Source of the DNA: Paracoccus methylarcula
Lineage (GTDB): Bacteria > Pseudomonadota > Alphaproteobacteria > Rhodobacterales > Rhodobacteraceae
NCBI RefSeq assembly: GCF_003007735.2
Contig: NZ_PXNQ02000007.1
Location: 62,001-126,000, forward strand
Direction: 5' to 3'
Length of the DNA stretch: 64,000 bases
Positions 53,488 to 62,952 of the stretch are shown piece after piece (the stretch's first letter is position 1; every line of letters starts with the position of its first letter). Under the pieces are notes generated by a model. That model was not told where the DNA came from. It did not search any database and saw nothing but the letters and a program-made list of their open reading frames with translations. Made by a program: the position numbers and the translations under genes.

Positions 53488-54162
53488 TCATCCTTTCAGG
53501 AAGATGATGGCGGCCGCCGCACCGATGATCAGGGCGGTAGTCAGGAGATTGGAGGAAGAAGGCTTGGCCGGTGATGGCGCAGGCGCGGGATCCGGGGCAG
53601 GGGCGGATGGCTGCGCCCCGCTGCGGTAGCGTTCCCGCGCGATGGCAAGGGCTGTCTCGACCTCGGCCACGCTCGCATGGGCCTTGTTCAACCCGTCACC
53701 CGCATAATAGGATTGTCCGGCCTTGAGCCAGCGGCTCGGGCCCTGCATGTCGCGCGGGACGGGCAGGGAAGCCCATTCCTTCGCCAGACCGATCACCATG
53801 GATTCCATGTCGATGGCACCGTCCAGATATCGCTGGAAGCCCCGGCCGATCAGAAGATGGCAGGCCATTTCATCCTGCACGGTTTCATCGAACACGCGGG
53901 ACGTGTTGAAACCCATCTGCGCGACCGTGGCCTTGAGCGTGTTATAGATGATCTGGTATTTCCCGGCCGCCGTGGACGCCACGCCATGAGCGCGGATATT
54001 CGCCTGCCATGTCAGCACACCCCGAACGGTCAGGGATGTGATTTTGACCTTGGGCCGAAGGCTCTTGGGGATACCGCCATAGACAATATCGTAATCGCCC
54101 CGGCTCTCATATTTGCCGATCAGGTCGAGGACGGGCTGGGCGTGATAGATGGAGAATTTCAT
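53488..54162 (-). CDS. Phage endolysin (lysozyme-like) with C-terminal membrane anchor
   Basis: 224 residues. The N-terminal domain has the lysozyme-like LIGKYESRGDYDIVYGG with probable catalytic E19, then GVASTAAGKYQIIYNTLK, typical of phage muramidases. A Pro/Ala-rich linker (about 182-200) leads to a C-terminal hydrophobic helix (LLTTALIIGAAAAIIFLKG), an unusual tail that would tether the enzyme to the membrane. The start is ATG 54162. The gene sits five bases downstream of the holin-like gene, the normal order. Confidence 0.75.
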   Translation of the reverse strand: MKFSIYHAQPVLDLIGKYESRGDYDIVYGGIPKSLRPKVKITSLTVRGVLTWQANIRAHGVASTAAGKYQIIYNTLKATVAQMGFNTSRVFDETVQDEMACHLLIGRGFQRYLDGAIDMESMVIGLAKEWASLPVPRDMQGPSRWLKAGQSYYAGDGLNKAHASVAEVETALAIARERYRSGAQPSAPAPDPAPAPSPAKPSSSNLLTTALIIGAAAAIIFLKG

Positions 54163-54167
54163 GGTGA

Positions 54168-54464
54168 TCACTTCCCCCGAAACAGTTTCAAGAGGTCCGC
54201 GAACGCGGTCGGGCTTTTCGAGATTTCGAGCAGGCGGCGAATGAGCGTGTCGCCGAGCAAGGCCAGCACCGCCGCGACGGCATTGCGGTAATTCTCTGCT
54301 GGCCAGGAGAGCCAGTTCAGCACGGGATCGGTGAACACCCACGCCATGAAGACAGCCGCAGCCATCGAGGTTACGGCTTGGAATAGGGTTTGCGTTTTGG
54401 TGATGAGCAGCTTGACGACGGCTGCGCCAAGAATCACGATCCAGAATTTGAGTTCATCGGCCAT
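54168..54464 (-). CDS. Phage holin-like protein
   Basis: 98 residues, two to three hydrophobic segments (about 8-25 and 30-52), a polar turn with NWLSWPAENYR, and a further amphipathic helix, ending in a basic tail (LLKLFRGK). The size and topology are those of phage holins, which open the inner membrane for the endolysin. First gene of the minus-strand lysis cassette. Confidence 0.65.
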   Translation of the reverse strand: MADELKFWIVILGAAVVKLLITKTQTLFQAVTSMAAAVFMAWVFTDPVLNWLSWPAENYRNAVAAVLALLGDTLIRRLLEISKSPTAFADLLKLFRGK

Positions 54465-54561
54465 AGGAAGTCTCTCATGCTTGGTGGCATGGGCGCACTT
54501 CCTATGTGCCCGGTGGCCTCACCATACCAGATGTTGAGAGACTTCGTCCAATGGAAGATTA

Positions 54562-55467
54562 TTATGAAGCGGCGGCCTTTTTCTGCTCTCGAATTGCCTT
54601 TTGGCGAGCAATCTTATATAGATAAGCGTCTTTCTCGGCACGTTTCACAAGGTCAGTATCGCCAAGTCTTCTGGCGCACTGAATCAATGCGTAATAAATG
54701 TGCCGATGTTCTGCCATTTTTAGCGCTGCCTTGAAATGATACAAAGCCTTTCGGTCACTGCCCGCGTCTGCAGCCAAGAAGCCTTTGGTGTAATGATAAT
54801 TGTAGTGATCCGGGTTCCAGACGATTATTGATTTCGGAATATGCCCTTCAAATAACGCCTTGATCGTTCTTTTTAGGTTTCCCGTTTCCCGAAGGCGACT
54901 TATCACGCCGTGCCCGGCCATGGGTGCAAGATAAACATGAGCATCCGGATAACCGGGATGGACCCATTGTTCGGCAAACTTTGCGTCAATCTTGTCCATT
55001 GGATCATAAATAATTATTGGCTTGTGCTCGCTTTTGGGAACATCCTTGAGGTCCAGAACGTGTTCAAGCTCGTTGACTGACTTCTGGGAGTTTCCGGACA
55101 GGTAGGGATGGACAGGAAGTCGTGGGGAGAAGCCGATAATCTTGGCGTTGAGTTGACCGCCAAAATAAAGTGCAGCGTAAGCGCCGGCACTGGCACCATA
55201 GGCAATAATTTCTCGGCCCGCTGCGATTGGTGCGATCAGACGCTCCACCGTCTCTATATCCAGACTGCGATGCATCACCTTGTGGTGCGAACCCACATAG
55301 ACGGTATCGTAACCCAGCGAAAGTGCGGTTTTAGTCCCGAACCCCGAATAGGCCAGCTTCTCGTTGATCGGAGAAAATGTAACAATCAGCTTGCAGGAGG
55401 AAGTTTCGGCACGGTGATGGACAACACGATGCTTCGGTGTTGCCGATAGAATTTGATAGTCAGGCAA
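54562..55467 (-). CDS. Alpha/beta-hydrolase-fold protein with TPR-like C-terminus
   Basis: 301 residues. The nucleophile elbow GASAGAYAAL places Ser93 as the catalytic residue; PMAGHGV near residue 190 supplies a likely His, and the segment before it (IIIYDPMDKID) a likely Asp. The C-terminal 80 residues (NYHYTKGFLAADAGSDRKAL onward) resemble helical-repeat sequence. Such hydrolases accompany capsule and exopolysaccharide enzymes in Rhodobacteraceae. Here it lies 116 bases downstream of the large glycan enzyme on the same strand and probably acts on the same glycan, perhaps as an esterase. Confidence 0.55.
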   Translation of the reverse strand: MPDYQILSATPKHRVVHHRAETSSCKLIVTFSPINEKLAYSGFGTKTALSLGYDTVYVGSHHKVMHRSLDIETVERLIAPIAAGREIIAYGASAGAYAALYFGGQLNAKIIGFSPRLPVHPYLSGNSQKSVNELEHVLDLKDVPKSEHKPIIIYDPMDKIDAKFAEQWVHPGYPDAHVYLAPMAGHGVISRLRETGNLKRTIKALFEGHIPKSIIVWNPDHYNYHYTKGFLAADAGSDRKALYHFKAALKMAEHRHIYYALIQCARRLGDTDLVKRAEKDAYLYKIARQKAIREQKKAAAS

Positions 55468-55583
55468 TGCTCAACCATACATGTGTACTTGCGTGATGCA
55501 TCTTATTGATCAGCTCCAAAAAAAGTCAACTATGCAGGCCAGACCTGCGGCGGCGGCCTCGCCGCAGCGTAGACCGGCAACAA

Positions 55584-58500
55584 TCAGTTTCTTTCAGTCA
55601 GGTTCGCACGTTCGGTGAATGTGGAAAGCTTTGGATACGCCGCGCGCAAGACCTCGGCATTGATCCGGCCTTCCCGAAGCAGTTTCTTTACCCATCGAAG
55701 CAAGGGCCGGATCGCCTCTGGTTGTGTTCCAACGGGCGTCTTTCCCAACGGCGATTCCAGTGCCGCTAGTCCGGCGGTCTCGACTTCCTCCGAATGCTTG
55801 CGTGCTGCCGTGACGGCTTTCAGACGGCGAAGCGTCTGCCGCATACGCCGCAGGAACTCTTGATGATCGCCGGTTTGGTGCCACATCCGAAGGCTTTTGG
55901 CTCGTGATTGCTCCCGCATCATCTGCACGAAGATCTCGGCGATTGTGGTGTCGGACTGAATCCGGGCGCGGACGAAAGGGATGGCTCTGCTGCCGGTCAG
56001 ACTTTCCGTCAATAAACGGAACTTGACTGCCTTCTGCTTGTGATTGAACCCGCCATTCTGTGTCCGGGCCGCGGTGTTGGGAGAGACGTCACTTGCCTCA
56101 AGTTCACCGGTCCGGATGCCGTGCTGTATGATTTCCTCGGCCAGCGGGGTGCGGGTTACGATGACGCTGTTTCCCATACCGTCCTGCTTGTATTCCGGCA
56201 GCCAGGCATCCCCTAGCGAGATGTCGGCCAGTTCGGTCATCACGTCGGTACAAAAATCACAGGCCCTGGATTTGAAAAGCCCTGTTCCCCACATGTCGCC
56301 AAGCTTCTGCATACGCACGCGACGTTCCCGGCCATTCGTGTCCATTGCCGCGAAAGAGTAATCACTGGAAAGACTTTCGGGATTCTTGAGCCGATATTCC
56401 GCGTCGTGATATGCACCTTCGATCCCTGCGCTCTGGGCAAGGAAATCGGTGTAGAAACGGCTTTTTAGCCCGCCGCAAATGATGCCCGTCACGAAAGGAA
56501 TTTTGTCCTTCAGCTCCGGATGGTAATGTTGCTTCAGCCTGATCGCCTTCACGAAACAAGACACCGCCGAGACCGCGACCCGCCCCTCGATAGTTTCGAT
56601 GGTGGAAAACAGTTGATCCATCGAGACGGGGATGTATCGCGTCTTCGATGTGGTTTCGATGTTTTCGGAAGCATCGAAGATGCGATAACTGTATTGTCCA
56701 TCCGAAGCCTTGCGAACCACAAAGAGATGATCGACTTCACCCCGTCGCAGAAGCTGGTCGAAGACATAGGTGGCAACTCCACCGGAGGAAGATGTGGGAC
56801 GAAAGGCTGTACTATACCCAACATAGGTCCCCACAAATCTGCCGAGTCGCAGATCAAACTTGTCAGCGTCCGGTAGGCAAATCTTTGCCAGAGCGTCTTC
56901 GTCCTCAACCAGTTTTTCTGGAGCCGGATTGAACGGACACACTCTGATGGCTTCGGCCGGGACTTTGTCTTTGGTCGCCCTGGGTTCAAGAAACCCATCT
57001 TGGGTCCAGACCATCTTCAACGTTCCGCACGATTCTGAGACACAGACGCCACAGCCCGTGCACAGGACATTCAGTGGATGGTTGTCCGCATCCAGCTCGG
57101 GTGCGGTACTGGCCATTTCCGTTACATTGCTGACAGGTGGTAAGGATGTCGGTTTGGGCCGTGCATCGGCGATGCCTGACTTGCCGCCGCTACCGTTCGG
57201 CTGGCCGTCTAAAGCATCCGTCAAGAATTGGAACGACCGCGAACGAAGCGCGTCAAGGCGCCCATTGACTGCCTCCCAATCGATTGGACGCAACAGGCTG
57301 TCAAGATCCACTTCGTCCGAATCTACGACGATCCGATCTTCCAACCCGACGGCTTTCAACAAAGACTGGAACCTGGCCAACCCTCGCTTGGCGTTACCGT
57401 AAGCTACAAAGGGGCGATTGAAGATGATCGAGAATGCGACCCCATGAAAGGAATCAGTGACGACAAATGAGGCGTTGTGAAATGACGCCAGCCAAGCTTC
57501 GACAGACTTGTCTCCGCCCTCGGCCTTTAATGGATCGGCAGAAACAAAAGACTGACCGCTTGTCGTGCGCGGCTCTATAGAAAGTGCATTGGAAATCCGA
57601 TTGATGACGTCGAGTTTGTCAGGTGTTGCATCAAGCACGTAGGTTAGCAGATGCCCACCCTCAGAGGATCGCTGGCTTTCGGCAAGCAGGGTGGCGTAAT
57701 CTTTCTTCGACAGCAAAAGCGTCGGGTCCAAGACGTGCTCGGCTTTAACCCCGAACATATTCCGACAGAGATCAACGGCGCTGTCTTCCCGCACCGAGAC
57801 GGCATCGAATAACTGCAGAAGCGGTGTCGCGAAGGCCTTTTCATCGGGCTTGTATTCATCCGTTTCACTTCCGAAGGAAGCTGCGTATGCGATCCTCCTG
57901 ATGTCGCGATCACCTTCGTCGAGGAACCCTAGGAAGAAGTCGCGCAGAAGACCCCTCGCGTATTTGGGGCGCCAGACCTGGTCGCTACCGACGATCACGG
58001 CTTCTAGGCCATACTCCCCGATCTGGCTACCAAGTGCCGAACTTGAGTGAAATTCCCTTGAGATCGGAGTCATGTATTTTTCCACGAAGATCCGGTTCTG
58101 GACCTTTTTCCCAAGTCCGATCCGATCAGGGTAGAGAGGAATATTAGCGGCCGGTTCCGGATTATCGAGTGAAGTGCTAGGGTCCTTCGAGCCTTGGCGC
58201 CGGTTCAGCAGCACGGGGCAATGTCCAAGATCACGCAAGACTCGCATCAGGGCGAATGCCTGCAGGTTTCCACCATAATTGCGGTTCATTGGTAGCGTCA
58301 GGATACCGATTTGCAGGGATCGCGCAGGTGTGTCCGCCTCCCGGACATCAGGTGCAGGATTGCCGCCCAACGCTTGCTCCGCCTCTAGCTGGGTTGTGGC
58401 ATGCTGTGGGGTAGCGTTGTCTGGATCCGCATCTGTGCGTTGCTCAGTATCTGTGTCAGTCAAGAATGCTGCATCAGGTTCCGGGAGGTCCACCGCCAAA

Positions 58501-60164
58501 GACTCGCGCAGTAGTTTTGCCGCCAAGGGGCCGGACGGACCACGCGTTTCGATGGTGCGCAAGGCTTCGGAAATGTTGTTAGGGCGATCGAGGTTCAGCT
58601 CAATCGCTTGAGGATGATCTGCGAGGAACCGTTTAAGGCGAAGTCTCGGGTCGTTCATCTTGCCTTCGGCAATCAGAACCTCGACCTCGGCAGGTGTTTC
58701 GGATCCGGTCAGAACTTGACGTAATGGAGGAAGACCGCCCTGAGATTTCTGGACATACTTGGCCTTGGTCTGGGCAATATGGGCCGGATACCCGGATAGG
58801 ATCTGATCATCGTCTCGCGTCAGGACGACCAGAATTTCTTCATCCAGTGGCCAGCCTTGCTTTGGCGCGGCGCGCATATAATTATGAATCCAGCGCACGC
58901 CCAGATTAGCGCCCCATCCGTGTTGCTGCGCCTGTTTGAGACCTTCAACGAGATTGGTAATCGGTCGTTTGCCGAATATCTTTTCCGGCCAGAACATAGC
59001 ATTGTTCAAGCCAGTCTGCTTGAACATTCGTCCTGAAATTTCGGTCGAATCCGCAAGACCCGCATCTGCGATGCTCAGTAAGGTCGAATGCGGAATGTCG
59101 CCATCGATCAGCTTTTCCACGCTGACCGCCGGCGAGATTCTTGTCACAAGATCGCGCGAACGATGGATGTCATCCTGATTTAGTTCTCCAGCCGTACTTT
59201 TCATGAGAATACTGCGCAAATGCTGAACATTCTGGTTCTCAAGTGTTTTCTCAAGCTTTTCGAACCGCGCAGCAATAGATTGGCGATGCAGATATGCCAG
59301 CAGCGGGTCTGCAAATAGACGATCCCGTTCCTGCTCGAATCCCGCCAAATTTTCAGCTACAACCAGATCAGAAACTTCGTTGTGATCGGCCTTGCGCCAA
59401 TAGTCGATGCCGTGACGGCTTGAGTTCGTCAAGCCATCTCCACGGAAGATCTTGAGCAGGTATTCGTCCAGGCTCTTGATCATGTAATGCGCGACCTCGG
59501 CAAAATCGCGATGGATGGTCTGGCGTCCGCCATTCCAGGTCAGGGTCTTTTGCACCAATGGCTGGCCACCGGCATCGATCCACGATTCTTTTGCCGGAGA
59601 ACTGATCGGCACTCCTCCCTTCATCAGGGGTTTGGGAAAATGGATCGCCAGGCGTAGGTTGTCGGCCTGCCGGAACAGGGTCTTGACCCCGACCTTTGGC
59701 AGGTTTGAGACATCCATTGATTGTTTGAATCGCTGGACGACCGGTCGATCCTCAAACTCAATATTATATCCCGACCCAAACAATCGCCACGGGATCACCA
59801 TCATGTCTGCGGATCTGTCATTCATGACATCCAGCAATACGTCCAGCGTGTGTGGTGCCGGTTTCACGACCAGAAATTCGTCAGCATCCAGAACCATGAC
59901 GAAATCCGCCGAATTGACCTCGGGAGTCAGATTGGCAATCTTCAACGCTCTGGAATGTGGCTTGGCGCCCACCGGCACTTCGTTCTCATAATAGGTGATT
60001 GCCCCCATCTCATGCAGCCGGAGAAGCATTTCATGGGTGCCGTCGGTGCAGTCGTTTGCCAGGACGACGACCCGATCGAAGCCAAGGGCCCTGTGATAAG
60101 CAACCCATTCGATGATGTAGGGCGCTTCGTTCTTCATGGAGGTGACGACGGTTGATATCGGCAT
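55584..60164 (-). CDS. Three-domain fusion: glycosyltransferase + polysaccharide pyruvyl transferase + F420-hydrogenase-beta-like
   Basis: 1526 residues. Residues 1-270 are a GT-A-type glycosyltransferase of the Glyco_tranf_2_4 kind: STVVTSMKNEAPYIIEWVAYH at the start, and D93-A-D95 in VLDADEF for metal and nucleotide-sugar. Residues 617-985 are a polysaccharide pyruvyl transferase domain (NYGGNLQAFALM, VIVGSDQVWRP, VVTDSFHG). Residues 1030-1430 match the F420 hydrogenase/dehydrogenase beta family, with an iron-sulphur motif C1035-x2-C1038-x2-C1041-x4-C1046 and a late CDFC pair. Residues 270-615 are unrecognised, with an acidic linker. A cytosolic role in making or modifying a pyruvylated glycan is inferred; its place in a prophage is unusual. 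Confidence 0.75.
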   Translation of the reverse strand: MPISTVVTSMKNEAPYIIEWVAYHRALGFDRVVVLANDCTDGTHEMLLRLHEMGAITYYENEVPVGAKPHSRALKIANLTPEVNSADFVMVLDADEFLVVKPAPHTLDVLLDVMNDRSADMMVIPWRLFGSGYNIEFEDRPVVQRFKQSMDVSNLPKVGVKTLFRQADNLRLAIHFPKPLMKGGVPISSPAKESWIDAGGQPLVQKTLTWNGGRQTIHRDFAEVAHYMIKSLDEYLLKIFRGDGLTNSSRHGIDYWRKADHNEVSDLVVAENLAGFEQERDRLFADPLLAYLHRQSIAARFEKLEKTLENQNVQHLRSILMKSTAGELNQDDIHRSRDLVTRISPAVSVEKLIDGDIPHSTLLSIADAGLADSTEISGRMFKQTGLNNAMFWPEKIFGKRPITNLVEGLKQAQQHGWGANLGVRWIHNYMRAAPKQGWPLDEEILVVLTRDDDQILSGYPAHIAQTKAKYVQKSQGGLPPLRQVLTGSETPAEVEVLIAEGKMNDPRLRLKRFLADHPQAIELNLDRPNNISEALRTIETRGPSGPLAAKLLRESLAVDLPEPDAAFLTDTDTEQRTDADPDNATPQHATTQLEAEQALGGNPAPDVREADTPARSLQIGILTLPMNRNYGGNLQAFALMRVLRDLGHCPVLLNRRQGSKDPSTSLDNPEPAANIPLYPDRIGLGKKVQNRIFVEKYMTPISREFHSSSALGSQIGEYGLEAVIVGSDQVWRPKYARGLLRDFFLGFLDEGDRDIRRIAYAASFGSETDEYKPDEKAFATPLLQLFDAVSVREDSAVDLCRNMFGVKAEHVLDPTLLLSKKDYATLLAESQRSSEGGHLLTYVLDATPDKLDVINRISNALSIEPRTTSGQSFVSADPLKAEGGDKSVEAWLASFHNASFVVTDSFHGVAFSIIFNRPFVAYGNAKRGLARFQSLLKAVGLEDRIVVDSDEVDLDSLLRPIDWEAVNGRLDALRSRSFQFLTDALDGQPNGSGGKSGIADARPKPTSLPPVSNVTEMASTAPELDADNHPLNVLCTGCGVCVSESCGTLKMVWTQDGFLEPRATKDKVPAEAIRVCPFNPAPEKLVEDEDALAKICLPDADKFDLRLGRFVGTYVGYSTAFRPTSSSGGVATYVFDQLLRRGEVDHLFVVRKASDGQYSYRIFDASENIETTSKTRYIPVSMDQLFSTIETIEGRVAVSAVSCFVKAIRLKQHYHPELKDKIPFVTGIICGGLKSRFYTDFLAQSAGIEGAYHDAEYRLKNPESLSSDYSFAAMDTNGRERRVRMQKLGDMWGTGLFKSRACDFCTDVMTELADISLGDAWLPEYKQDGMGNSVIVTRTPLAEEIIQHGIRTGELEASDVSPNTAARTQNGGFNHKQKAVKFRLLTESLTGSRAIPFVRARIQSDTTIAEIFVQMMREQSRAKSLRMWHQTGDHQEFLRRMRQTLRRLKAVTAARKHSEEVETAGLAALESPLGKTPVGTQPEAIRPLLRWVKKLLREGRINAEVLRAAYPKLSTFTERANLTERN

Positions 60165-60333
60165 GGAGCTCTACTCGTTAAGTTTCATGGCGAGACGCCA
60201 ACATGGATGGTAGGTAAATGCAGGACGTCCACAGGGGGGATCCAGGAGGCAATTGCCTTGATCTACCGACTGGTTCCCCCACTCTTGAGTGGCAGATCAG
60301 ACCTGAGAGGTCAACTGTTGGCTGTGGCCTGAA

Positions 60334-62952
60334 CTAGGTCACCTGCGGCAGTGACGGATCGTCCTCATCCACCAGTCGGGGATTTGCCGGGTTCATCAGG
60401 AACGCCCTGAGATCACCGTAATCGACACTCTGGATCGGGATCTCCTGCGCGGCCGCCATCGCCGCCGCCTGTCCCATGCATTGTCCGGCCTGCATGGCGG
60501 TGATCTCCATGCGCACCGATCCGAAGGCCACGGTTGTCAGGGAGGTGGCGAACAGTACCGAGAGATTGGTGCAGTTGCTTTCCTTCGGTACATAGGTCTC
60601 GAAGGGCACGGGATTGGCATTGTTGCCGCCGCCCTGGCCACGGACAAAGCCCCCCTCCATCCATGTCATCCATTGGCCCGCCTCGTATTCATAGGCGATG
60701 ATGCTCATGACGTGGTGGTCGAAGGGATAGGAGGCGACGGCCACGGTATTGGTGCCGAGATTCGGATATTCGCCATCCGCCTGGTTCAGGTCGCGTGCGT
60801 CCATGACCGCCTTGCCAAGCATCCGGACACCCTCGCGGACGTAGAATTGCGGCGTGTCGAAGACCGCGTCGTTCTCGTGATGATCATGATAGTGATCGGC
60901 CCGCATTCCCCATGTCAGGGCCTCGGCCCGGAGCTCGGCAGGCACGCGGGGATCGTCATGGTGCTGAAGCGCGTAGAACAGGTTCAGGATATGCTCCCAA
61001 TGCGCCTTCCAGATCGCCTCCCGCTCGGCATAGGTCGCGCCGGGATAGGTTTTGCTCATGCCGACCCAATCGGTCGAATAGCCATGGCCGGTATTGATGT
61101 CGTGGACGCCCTGCGAGATTTCATCCAGCTTGAGCAGGTCATGCATTCGGATCAGCGGGTCTAGTGCCAGGTGCCGAAACAGCATCTCGAACCGGGCAGG
61201 ATCCCATGACGGCTGCGGCGTGGTCGGCAATGGCACGATGCGAGATTGCAGCATCCCCCATGCCAGCCGGAAATTAAACGCCTGCAGCTCGTCATCGGCC
61301 GATCCCAATGGCGGCTGATCATGCAGCCCGGGCGTAAAGGTGCTGTAAATGCCAGTGATCTCGGGCAACAGGCCGGATGTCGTGTCACCGGGGATGTTCC
61401 ACGGATCAACATGGGCATAGCCGCCCTCGGTCAGTTGGAACTGCTTGGTGAAGCTGTTGAAGTTCTCGGCCACGCCGCGATAGCCGCCGACATCCTCAGT
61501 GCCCGTGCCCCGTACCTCTCGACCGACACGCCACGGCACGCCGGCGGCGATCAGGAGATCACCTTCATAGCTGGCGTCGATGAACTGCTTGCCACTCACC
61601 GTGCGGCCATCGACGGTGATCATGCTGGTGATGTCTGTGTCCGACTTGGTGACACTGGATACACCCTGCGAGTAATAGATCGGGATCTCGTATCCACCAT
61701 TTGTCTCCGGATCGAGCAGCTCGCGCATCACACGGCTGAACATGCGCGGGATGAAGGGCAAGCCGGTCGCAGAGCCGCCATGCATGGTGCGGGCCTTGCG
61801 GATGATCCAGCGGGGAATACCGGTCAGGAACTCACCGTTGCGGAAATCGGTCCAGCCAAGACCGGAGGCCGACATGCCGCCGATATGCCGGTCGCGCCAG
61901 CCGCCGATGATGGCCACACTGGCCCCGGCCCGCGCCGCCTGCAGCGCCGCCGTGACGGCCTGCGGAGTTGTGCCGTAGATCACCACGTCAGCGGTGACCG
62001 TTTCCGGCCCGAGCCCGGAGGGTGTCAGGTCATACTCGCCATACTGGATCGCATCGAGGAAGGTGCCGATCGCGCCGGTCAGTTCCCGCGCTTCGGTATC
62101 GGTCATCGCCACACCGAAGGCCCATGCCGCCTGTTTGTGCGGGGAATAGTCGGGCGAGAGAGCGCCATCCATCGTCGCGGCCAGCAGGGTGATTGTCTGA
62201 TTGATCGGCACGGCGGATACGTCCGAGGCCTGTGGCTTGGCCACGCCGTTACGCAGACCGGTGCTGCCCGCTGCAGCGGTCCTGCGGGCGGCAGTCAGGC
62301 CATAGCCGTCCGAATGCCCGACAGGCGCGACCACGGCCTCCTGGCCCTGCGTTCGGGCCGTGGAGGTATCGCTGGTGCTGCGGACGCAAAGCGAGATGCC
62401 ATTGCCCGCCGCATCGACCGCACCGTAATCCAGGTTGTCGCTTTGCACGGTAATGCCGTTATGGTCGGCGCCCTTGCACCAGACCCCGTGGAAGACATCG
62501 TCCTGGGCGAGGTCCGAGGGGGCGAGACCGGTATCGAGTGCCTGACCCGCTCCGGTCGCCTGCCAGCCATCATCCGGGACGAACGCCGGCGCACTGATCT
62601 TGCTCATGGCCGAGGCAGGCGTTTTCCAGTTCAGCAGACTTTCCTGCTCGGTGGCGCCGACAATGAACAGGCCGGTCAGTTTCGACCAGACGCCCGTGGT
62701 CTTGAGCCGCTTGATGCAGGCATCGATTGTGCGGATACGGCGCGCCGAGGGCGGCACCGAGAAGGCGGCGATCAGTGCCGTGGTCTCGGCTTCATCGACA
62801 TAGGGCGAGATGCTACCCGTGACCGGGTTGACGATTTCCGGGACATCGGTGCCGGGATCCATGCCCAAGGAGAACAGGAAATTCTCGATCCCGGTGCTGG
62901 TCAGCAGCGCGACCTGCGCTCCCAGGTCATCGCGCAAACGATACCTCGCCAT
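60334..62952 (-). CDS. Tail-associated protein: phage structural N-terminus fused to an FAD-dependent oxidoreductase
   Basis: 872 residues from ATG 62952. Residues 1-315 have the low-complexity, Ala/Thr/Asp-rich character of phage tail proteins and match nothing enzymatic. From about 319, VTADVVIYGTTPQAVTAALQAARAGASVAIIGG begins an FAD-binding domain, followed by IGGMSASGLGWTDF, the hallmark of the FAD_oxidored family that includes xanthan-lyase-like proteins; QFIDASYEGDLLIAAGV and the C-terminal QCMGQAAAMAAA complete it. Its start codon shares one base with the stop of the upstream tail gene (TGATG), so it is translated with it. A flavoenzyme on a virion tail is unexpected. Confidence 0.7.
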   Translation of the reverse strand: MARYRLRDDLGAQVALLTSTGIENFLFSLGMDPGTDVPEIVNPVTGSISPYVDEAETTALIAAFSVPPSARRIRTIDACIKRLKTTGVWSKLTGLFIVGATEQESLLNWKTPASAMSKISAPAFVPDDGWQATGAGQALDTGLAPSDLAQDDVFHGVWCKGADHNGITVQSDNLDYGAVDAAGNGISLCVRSTSDTSTARTQGQEAVVAPVGHSDGYGLTAARRTAAAGSTGLRNGVAKPQASDVSAVPINQTITLLAATMDGALSPDYSPHKQAAWAFGVAMTDTEARELTGAIGTFLDAIQYGEYDLTPSGLGPETVTADVVIYGTTPQAVTAALQAARAGASVAIIGGWRDRHIGGMSASGLGWTDFRNGEFLTGIPRWIIRKARTMHGGSATGLPFIPRMFSRVMRELLDPETNGGYEIPIYYSQGVSSVTKSDTDITSMITVDGRTVSGKQFIDASYEGDLLIAAGVPWRVGREVRGTGTEDVGGYRGVAENFNSFTKQFQLTEGGYAHVDPWNIPGDTTSGLLPEITGIYSTFTPGLHDQPPLGSADDELQAFNFRLAWGMLQSRIVPLPTTPQPSWDPARFEMLFRHLALDPLIRMHDLLKLDEISQGVHDINTGHGYSTDWVGMSKTYPGATYAEREAIWKAHWEHILNLFYALQHHDDPRVPAELRAEALTWGMRADHYHDHHENDAVFDTPQFYVREGVRMLGKAVMDARDLNQADGEYPNLGTNTVAVASYPFDHHVMSIIAYEYEAGQWMTWMEGGFVRGQGGGNNANPVPFETYVPKESNCTNLSVLFATSLTTVAFGSVRMEITAMQAGQCMGQAAAMAAAQEIPIQSVDYGDLRAFLMNPANPRLVDEDDPSLPQVT

